Source of the DNA: Lactobacillus johnsonii
Lineage (GTDB): Bacteria > Bacillota > Bacilli > Lactobacillales > Lactobacillaceae
Assembly: GCF_013487865.1 (NCBI RefSeq)
Contig: NZ_CP047409.1
Coordinates: forward strand, 1,736,001-1,800,000
Length of the DNA: 64,000 bases
Reading direction: 5' to 3'
In this document: positions 59,701 through 64,000 of the stretch, piece by piece
Layout: the number at the start of each line of letters is the position of its first letter
Position numbering within the stretch: the first letter of the stretch is position 1
The notes under the pieces: generated by a model
The model's input: only the letters and a program-made list of their open reading frames with translations
Told to the model about the DNA's origin: nothing
Databases searched by the model: none
Position numbers and translations under genes: made by a program

Positions 59701-60391
59701 CCTTAGTTTCAGCTTCAATAGGCTGATCTGCTTCTACAGATACAGTATTGTTTTCTACCTTCTCAGCTGGTTGTGTTTCTTCTACGGAAACTGTATTGCT
59801 TTCTACGCTTTCAACTGGCTGTACATCTACAGAAGCAGCATTTTTCTCTACGTCTTCAACTGCTTGAGCTTCTTCTACAGGAGTAGTATTTTCAACTAAA
59901 TTAGTTTCAGTTGTATTAGTATTTTGATTTTTTACTGCTGTGTCTCCATTAATTGACTCAGCATTATAAGTTACTACTTCGTTAGTTGCTTGTTTGTCTA
60001 CATTATCTGTTTCTACAGAAGAAATCGACCGATCATTTTTTACTTCTTCATTACCAGTCTCACCAGAAGCAGTTACATCATTTTCTACTTCATTATTTTC
60101 TTCTGCCGACATAACTTCTGTTTGATTGTCAGTAGTAGATATACTCTGTTCCTCAGTATTTACTACGTTATCCATCGTCTCTGTTATGTCACTAGCTGTA
60201 CTACTTTCGACTTTTACGCTTTCCTCTGGAGCAACTGTAGTGTCAGCTTGAGCTTCCTGATTATTAACCCCCATAAAGGTTAAACCAATTAATACAGAAG
60301 CAGCCCCTACAGTAAACTTACGAATAGAGAAGCGTTGCTTTTGCGGTCTAATTTTTCGCATTTTTTCACTATAATTGTTCTTGGAAACCAT
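53777..60391 (-). CDS. YSIRK-signal, LPXTG-anchored mucin-binding (MucBP) adhesin
   Basis: The 2204-residue surface protein begins with a YSIRK-type signal (RFSIRKFTVGAASVLIGLTF), followed by a low-complexity Thr/Glu/Val stretch to about residue 260 (repeats of PVEEAQAVEDVEKN type), a globular segment, and many MucBP-like repeats with alternating beta domains. It ends with LPQTGHKHSN, a hydrophobic helix and RKRKKD for sortase anchoring. Four near-identical long units lie at about residues 1230-2030. In one, ICVDETTGK carries Cys in place of Tyr. It should bind mucus glycoproteins. GAGG lies before ATG 60391. Transcribed alone; the 290-bp upstream region has no gene. Confidence 0.92.
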   Translation of the reverse strand: MVSKNNYSEKMRKIRPQKQRFSIRKFTVGAASVLIGLTFMGVNNQEAQADTTVAPEESVKVESSTASDITETMDNVVNTEEQSISTTDNQTEVMSAEENNEVENDVTASGETGNEEVKNDRSISSVETDNVDKQATNEVVTYNAESINGDTAVKNQNTNTTETNLVENTTPVEEAQAVEDVEKNAASVDVQPVESVESNTVSVEETQPAEKVENNTVSVEADQPIEAETKVENEVSPIEESVVKENTTIQSNAKEVQSKAAVTILGTDADNYPKKAGDLIGDNRYIYQILNLNGTSFVSSDNKKLILSVNRNNLSDDNLYAYVTDNSFTEILSTHTIQAGHFKNIDVVNGWHTVKFLVVNSGKSNISINGSETPVGNASTVVGSTRIEYCLGNSTSIDASSIGEIIPVYTEQSVIKYYYNQNGNLIEIPGTDKYPNVNVSGWTGQGFIVDNVDQYKQLINGFYLDASKLPTGSFTGTLSQFGDGSYYKKVYYSAGDKNEGTIDQLTVDYTVVYRQIDATGKMEVLMYDGKDMTKVIESHTVEAGQSVKFSHNNYTARNPFVTDSAHEVQFVYKELGSLILVDENGKEIHPSVKFNNDKDDPTKAGLTYTPVIEGYIADIEFVTPEDPGKDIKVVYRLREDAKATITIVDLDNLENNGGKVAELNATGKVYSVINFVDLSTTLQDLIDRGYVVISNDFKPGTKFDVKDLEFKIELKHGLEEINESQSVDKIINYVDGVGNKLHDSVTQTAIFKTNGYRDKVTGKIVEVTEVEHDDGYLIAIEITNKDASLQWTSKTDVFESIKSPDIVGYTTTQKWSTADKVDQDVKHRVENIVYEKKAQVGTITFWDETSNKQLGSTINIAGNYREVINYQIIENVLNSIKDYENNNYILVSNPLTYATTFGDAEYNPGCNDFRVVLKHKIAENTQNKEVNRVITYVYADGPNKGQEAANSVTQKVTFIGTGQYDFVDKAWISDIVWITEAGDMNYTFAQVESPKVTGYGTDRGIVEAKIVSGSSDNITEEVLYYANQTGASIQYIDDVTGLVISRDEVQGKVDHQINWKQNHENVLNLFIESGYKLVSSDYEFGKDYYYSADEAKNNFTIHLTRDLIIIDPTNPDSPAYGSEDYIKEVIQEIQYVFENGSTAAESNKQNIKFTAYGVVDKTTGKYVVLDENGKIVVDENKQPIEGTLTWIADITDPKFAEVISPTLAGYTADKTWVSGSSVTENTPNKVIVVTYTANAANAEIIYVDETTGKQLETAVIDGKYNETINYSTADKIKYYESLGYELVKDGYVGGEFGEDTKTFYVTFKHGTVVVNPEAPGKPDEPINPDNPDGPKYPADSANLNKDVTNTIHYVYADGTTAKPSHTQTLTFVGSGVIDKVTGQYVEVDENGNVKLDENGNPIPGKLTWTASDGTTFVEVVSPTIVGYTPDKGVVNAVEGINQDSKNLKTTVIYTANAAKAEIICVDETTGKQLETAVVDGKYNETINYSTADKIKYYESLGYELVKDGYVGGEFGEDTKTFYVTFKHGVVHVHPDNPGKPGENINPGGDVKYPTDSGVLNKDVTHTVHYVYADGTTAKPSHTQTLTFIGSGVIDKVTGQYIEVDETGNVKLDENGNPIPGKLTWTASDGTTFIEVVSPTIVGYTPDKGVVNAVEGINQDSKNLETTVVYTANAAKAEIIYVDESTGKQLENVVVDGKYNETINYSTADKIKYYESLGYELVKDGYIGGEFGEDTKTFYVTFKHGTVVITPEKPGKPDEPINPDNPDGPKYPADSANLNKDVTNTVHYVYADGTTAKPSHTQTLTFVGSGVIDKVTGQYVEIDENGNVKLDANGNPILGKLTWTASDGTTFIEVVSPTIVGYSPDKGVVSAVEGINQDSKNLETTVIYTANAAKAEIIYVDETTGKQLETAVVNGKYNETINYSTADKIKYYESLGYELVKNGYSGGEFGEDTKTFYVIFKHGTVTVTPDDKFTEEDPINPDNPDGPKYPFDSIALDKTITRTIKYVYADGTKAKDDVVQKLRFRGTAIIDKVTGEVIILDEDGRKISDGIKWTALDGTTFIQVISPDITGYTPDRKEIGSLENIDSNTDDIIETVVYNKDIVDPVDPEEPKDPVDSEAPDKVETPTESTNDAPILPEQFSIDTTINKVETVENKEPGTVEAATTEDVSLPQTGHKHSNAGIIGLGLATIASILGLAGTRKRKKD
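54490..56700 (-). repeat. Tandem long repeats of about 650 bp in the adhesin gene
   Basis: The word CCATGCTTGAA recurs near 54508, 55161, 55809 and 56463, spacing about 648-654 bp, and the DNA between is nearly identical between units. Each encodes about 217 residues (a MucBP pair with the block NYSTADKIKYYESLGYELVK). High DNA identity suggests recent duplication or gene conversion. Confidence 0.85.
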
Positions 60392-60680
60392 AATTTTATC
60401 CTCATACTTCTAGTATTAGGTGAGTATTAAGTTATAGCTTTCTTGCTAGTAAAGAGCATATATAAAGCGCTTATTTTCACCTTTATAATAATTTTTTTTT
60501 ACATTAAGTAAGTATACGAACAATCTATGATTTAATTATGTACAATTTATGATATTTATGTGAATTTGCAATTTATTTATGTCTATATTTTGTTTATATA
60601 TCAATAAGAATGCGATTTCATTAAACAGCAATATTAAATACTATACGATTTAATATTATATATACATTATTTATTAAACA
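60392..60680. other. AT-rich region upstream of the adhesin gene
   Basis: No gene is seen. The only visible features are the GAGG ribosome site next to 60400 and a weak AAGCGCTT core at about 60463 that resembles the centre of a cre site but fails at the outer positions. Confidence 0.35.
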
Positions 60681-60719
60681 AAAAAGTAAGATTCTAAATT
60701 TTTCAGAATCTTACTTTTT
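60681..60719 (-). terminator. Terminator of the fructose operon
   Basis: AAAAAGTAAGATTCT and AGAATCTTACTTTTT (60681-60719) pair perfectly with a 9-base loop; on the minus strand a T-run follows, just after fruA. Confidence 0.92.
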
Positions 60720-60731
60720 AATTAGTTATTT

Positions 60732-62717
60732 TTATTCATCCGGGTCTTCAGAAACAGGTTTCTTCCAGAAACTCATAATTAGACCAGCTACAATTGAACC
60801 AACAATTGTAGCTACGAAGTAAAGTAAAATGTGGTTAGATAATGGAGATACCCATAGTCCTCCGTGAGGAGCTGGTACTTGGATATGCCATAGTCCAACA
60901 AGTAAACCACCAACTGCTGAACCAATTACGCAGGAAGGAATTACACGACCTGGGTCAGCTGCAGCGAATGGAATAGCACCTTCAGTAATGAATGAGAAAC
61001 CTAAAATCCAGTTTGATACACCAGCACGACGTTCTTCTTTAGTGTAACGGTTCTTAAAGAAAGTAGTACCAATTGCAGTAGCAAATGGAGGAACCATACC
61101 ACCAACCATAACAGCTGCCATCATAACTGCAGCAGTTGCAGAATGTGGGTCGTTAGCAAATGCACCTGAAGCAAAGACATAAGCAGCCTTGTTGAAAGGA
61201 CCACCCATATCGATAGCCATCATACCAGCTAAGATCATTGTCAAAATTACAAGATTACCAGTACCCATACTGTTCAAGAAGTGGGTAATAGCGAAGTTCA
61301 CTGAACTAAAGATTGGGTTGATGATGTAGAACATAATCAAAGCAATGAACAACAAGCCCAAAATTGGGTAAAGCAACATTGGCTTCATACCTTCTACTGA
61401 TTTTGGAAGTTTAGCAAATAACTTCTTCAATCCAATCATCATATATCCAGCAATGAAACCTGCAGCGATACCACCTAAGAATCCAGCTGGAGAGACAGCA
61501 TGTGCTTGTGCGTTAACTTGTAAGCCGTTAGTACCGTTAACAATGGCTGCCATGTATCCACCAACAAATCCTGGCATCAAGGCAGGTAAGTCGCCGATTG
61601 ATTCAGCAATATAAGCGGCTAACACAGGAACCATAAATGCAAAGGCTAAGTTACCAGCACTATTTAAGAAAATAAATGCAGGGTTCTTAGCGCCACCAGC
61701 CATATAGTTTTCCACTATGAAGGAGATGGCCATTAAGATACCACCACCAATAACGAATGGAAGCATGTGGCTAATACCACTCATCAAGTTCTTGTAGATA
61801 GATGCCCACAAACCTTGTTTTTCTTTTGCACCATCATCGCTAGAACTTGCACTACTATCAGCATGGTAAATTGGAGCCTTATTTTCTAAGATATCCTCGA
61901 TTAACTCTTTTGGATGGTTAATACCATCTACAACAGGCTTCATAATAAGTTCTTTACCATTGAAACGTGGCATATCAACTTTTTTATCAGAGGCAATGAT
62001 GACACCTTTTGCTCGCTTAATTTCTTCTGGAGTAAGCTTATCCTTTACACCTTCAGAACCGTTAGTTTCAATACGAACATCAACGCCTAATTTTTTACCA
62101 GCCTTAATTAAAGCTTCTTGAGCCATATAAGTGTGTGCAATACCATTGATACATGCAGTAACACCAACAATTAAAGGCTTTTGCTCGCTAGCAGGCTTAG
62201 ATGCTTCTTTTGCAGCTTCGGCCTTTCTCTTTTCGGCATCGGCCTTGTCCTGAGCATCCTTTTCAGCTTCTGCTTTTTTAAAGATATCAATAACTTCTTC
62301 TGGTGTAGTTGCTGCCTTTAAAGCATTAACAACATCTGGATTAATTAATAAACTTGATAACTTAGCTAAAGCTTGTAAGTGTGTGTTATCAGCACCGGCT
62401 GGTGCAGTAATCATAAAGAATAAATGAACTGGTTGTCCATCAAGAGCTTTATAATCAATTCCTTTAGGACTTTTTGCAAATAAAACAGCGGCACGATTAA
62501 TGTACTTGTTTCTTGCGTGTGGCATGGCGATTCCCTCACCAATACCAGTTGTTGATTCTTTTTCACGAGCCCAGATTGATTTAATGAATTCCTCTTCGTT
62601 ATTTACAACACCTTGCTTTACTTCAAGATCAGCCATTTCTTTAATAGCTTCTTCTTGAGTAGTAGCCTTCAGATCCATAATCATTAAATCAGGACTTAAA
62701 AGATCTTCAATTTTCAT
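60732..62717 (-). CDS. fruA: PTS fructose EIIABC
   Basis: The 661-residue chain imports fructose as fructose-1-phosphate. The order is EIIA (about 1-150; His67 in AMPHARNKY), an acidic/Ala-rich linker (about 150-178), EIIB (about 182-280; phosphocysteine Cys189 in VTACINGIAHTYM, where Ile-Asn replaces the common Pro-Thr) and EIIC (about 300-655; FMVPVLAAYIAESIGDLPAL). It is the last gene of fruR-fruK-fruA, 40 bp behind fruK, with AGGATAGGGAG ahead of the ATG. Confidence 0.92.
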   Translation of the reverse strand: MKIEDLLSPDLMIMDLKATTQEEAIKEMADLEVKQGVVNNEEEFIKSIWAREKESTTGIGEGIAMPHARNKYINRAAVLFAKSPKGIDYKALDGQPVHLFFMITAPAGADNTHLQALAKLSSLLINPDVVNALKAATTPEEVIDIFKKAEAEKDAQDKADAEKRKAEAAKEASKPASEQKPLIVGVTACINGIAHTYMAQEALIKAGKKLGVDVRIETNGSEGVKDKLTPEEIKRAKGVIIASDKKVDMPRFNGKELIMKPVVDGINHPKELIEDILENKAPIYHADSSASSSDDGAKEKQGLWASIYKNLMSGISHMLPFVIGGGILMAISFIVENYMAGGAKNPAFIFLNSAGNLAFAFMVPVLAAYIAESIGDLPALMPGFVGGYMAAIVNGTNGLQVNAQAHAVSPAGFLGGIAAGFIAGYMMIGLKKLFAKLPKSVEGMKPMLLYPILGLLFIALIMFYIINPIFSSVNFAITHFLNSMGTGNLVILTMILAGMMAIDMGGPFNKAAYVFASGAFANDPHSATAAVMMAAVMVGGMVPPFATAIGTTFFKNRYTKEERRAGVSNWILGFSFITEGAIPFAAADPGRVIPSCVIGSAVGGLLVGLWHIQVPAPHGGLWVSPLSNHILLYFVATIVGSIVAGLIMSFWKKPVSEDPDE

Positions 62718-62757
62718 GAAAATAACTCCCTATCCTAACTGTATTATTTAGTTTTAA

Positions 62758-63672
62758 CTACTTTACTTCTTCAACTGTAATTTGTGGTAAAACAGCATCA
62801 ATTTGACTCTTAACTGCAATATCTTCAGTAAATGCAGTAGCACCACCACAAGCAGATCCGACTTTCAATGCTTCAACAACATTATGAGTCTTGTAATAAG
62901 TACCTACAAAGCCGGCAATCATTGAATCTCCAGCGCCAACTGAGTTAACAGCAGTACCAACAGCAGCACTTGCATGGTAAATATGATCCTTAGTTACTAA
63001 GTATGCACCGTCGCCAGCCATAGAAATCATGACGTTTTGTGCACCCATGTCTAAAAGTTTCTTAGCTGCTTCAAGCATTTCTTGATCATTAGCAAAGCTT
63101 GTATCAAATAATGCTGCTAATTCATGATGGTTAGGCTTAATAACTAATGGGTGGTACTTCAAAGTTGCAAGTAAAGCTTCCCCAGTAGTATCAATTGCAA
63201 ATTCAGCACCAGCTTCTCTGATAGTTGGTAATAATTGTTCATAGAAGTCAGTTGGTAAACTTGGTGCTAAACTACCACTTAATACAACAATATCGCCTTC
63301 ATTAAGATCATCCAAACGCGCCTTAAATGCAGTAATTTCTTGTGCATCAATCTTTGGACCAGCCGCATTAATTTCAGTTTCTTTTTGAGCATGAATTTTC
63401 ACATTAACACGGGTATCGTCAGAAATAGTTACAAAATCACTTTCAATTTTTTTAACGTTTAATTGGCGAACTAATTCTTTGCCAGTAAAACCACCAACAA
63501 ATCCCCAAGCAGTGTTATCAACATCAAGTTGGTTCAAAATTTGAGAAACATTAATTCCTTTACCACCAGCTAAAAATTGACAATCATTTGAACGGTTAAC
63601 ACTACCAGCTTCCACCTTTTCTAATTGCATAACATAGTCTAATGCTGGATTAACTGTAACAGTATAAATCAT
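62758..63672 (-). CDS. fruK: 1-phosphofructokinase
   Basis: FruK phosphorylates fructose-1-phosphate to fructose-1,6-bisphosphate. The 304-residue PfkB-family protein begins MIYTVTVNPALDYVM, has FLAGGKGINVSQIL (substrate site) and ends with VNSVGAGDSMIAGFVGTY, which contains the catalytic Asp and the anion hole. Its ATG overlaps the stop of the upstream regulator gene (ATGA), showing translational coupling. It belongs to the fructose operon. Confidence 0.94.
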   Translation of the reverse strand: MIYTVTVNPALDYVMQLEKVEAGSVNRSNDCQFLAGGKGINVSQILNQLDVDNTAWGFVGGFTGKELVRQLNVKKIESDFVTISDDTRVNVKIHAQKETEINAAGPKIDAQEITAFKARLDDLNEGDIVVLSGSLAPSLPTDFYEQLLPTIREAGAEFAIDTTGEALLATLKYHPLVIKPNHHELAALFDTSFANDQEMLEAAKKLLDMGAQNVMISMAGDGAYLVTKDHIYHASAAVGTAVNSVGAGDSMIAGFVGTYYKTHNVVEALKVGSACGGATAFTEDIAVKSQIDAVLPQITVEEVK

Positions 63673-64000
63673 GACCGAGCCTCCTCAACTCTGATTCGTT
63701 CAGGTAAGATATTTTCTTTACCTGTACTTAAATTGTTAGTGATGAGTATTGCCTCATTGATATGTGCAAAACTTGCAAAATTTGCTGCACCAATCTTACT
63801 ACTATCCATTAAAATAAAAGATTCTTTAGCCTGCTTAATCGCAGCTTTTTTTATACCAGCTTCTGCTGGATCTGGCGTAGTAAATTGACCATCTGCTGTT
63901 AAACCATTAGCTCCAATAAATGAAACCGTAAAGTTCATTTCTTGTAGCTGCTTCATGGCTGTGTTGCCTACGACTGCATGCGTTTCAAGCTTAGCCTCGC
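63669..64000 (-). CDS. fruR: DeoR-family regulator of the fructose operon, C-terminal part
   Basis: The gene enters from the right edge; about 110 residues are visible, starting in ETHAVVGNTAMKQLQEMNF and continuing as SFIGANGLTADGQFTTPDPA, which belongs to the sugar-phosphate-binding DeoR C-terminal domain. The HTH half is outside. An internal ATG at 63956 is not the start. In the family FruR senses fructose-1-phosphate and represses its own operon. It overlaps fruK by 4 bp. Confidence 0.88.
   Translation of the reverse strand, partial: EAKLETHAVVGNTAMKQLQEMNFTVSFIGANGLTADGQFTTPDPAEAGIKKAAIKQAKESFILMDSSKIGAANFASFAHINEAILITNNLSTGKENILPERIRVEEARS

Noticed and set aside
1-64000. CRISPR arrays, tRNA or rRNA genes, prophage genes, replication origin
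   Set aside because: No regularly spaced repeats, tRNA cloverleaf sequence, rRNA segment, integrase or phage structural gene, or DnaA-box cluster was noticed on reading both strands.

Overview
The window looks like a chromosomal segment of a low-GC lactic acid bacterium, most likely a Lactobacillus of the gasseri/johnsonii group. The reasons are the AT-rich DNA, a very large YSIRK/LPXTG mucin-binding adhesin, PTS sugar uptake, an L-lactate permease, oligoendopeptidase F, a ThrE-type two-gene exporter, and the ISL3- and IS3-family elements. This species call is inference from gene content; no rRNA or tRNA gene was seen.

Layout. 1-13150 is housekeeping: a truncated C39-like peptidase, RNA polymerase recycling ATPase HelD, an anchored matrixin-like metalloprotease, a P-type cation ATPase, an RpiR regulator divergent from nanE and a PTS EIICBA (amino-sugar use), exonuclease III and a phosphoglycerate-mutase-like phosphatase. 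13160-17800 holds an IS1182 remnant, a BceAB-type ABC transporter with a palindromic operator, and an APC permease behind a tiny leader ORF. 18411-19871 is an ISL3 element sitting in the loop of a terminator. 20025-37028 carries hflX, cell-wall enzymes (L,D-transpeptidase, NlpC/P60 hydrolase with a WalR-type box), an NrdI/NrdF-like pair, mazEF, a structured ncRNA candidate, the ThrE exporter, an ABC-F ATPase, an LCP ligase and pepF.

37080-48237 is an accessory island bounded by two broken IS3-family copies. It holds nested insertion sequences and a cassette of an NRPS-like protein (adenylation, carrier and condensation-like domains), a family 2 glycosyltransferase, a small P-loop kinase and an MFS exporter. 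The island splits the terminator hairpin between pepF and the lactate permease gene. 48260-64000 returns to core genes: lactate permease, a metal ABC transporter with an SmtB-like ArsR regulator, a Cof-type HAD phosphatase, a 2.2-kilo-residue adhesin, and the fructose operon fruR-fruK-fruA.

The strongest candidates for new biology are: (1) the NrdI/NrdF-like pair, in which five of six metal ligands of the R2 fold are replaced; (2) the 14-codon leader with a Pro-Pro-Pro stretch whose codons form the anti-Shine-Dalgarno arm for the permease gene; (3) the island-borne NRPS-like/glycosyltransferase/kinase/exporter cassette; and (4) the ncRNA candidate downstream of the ThrE genes.
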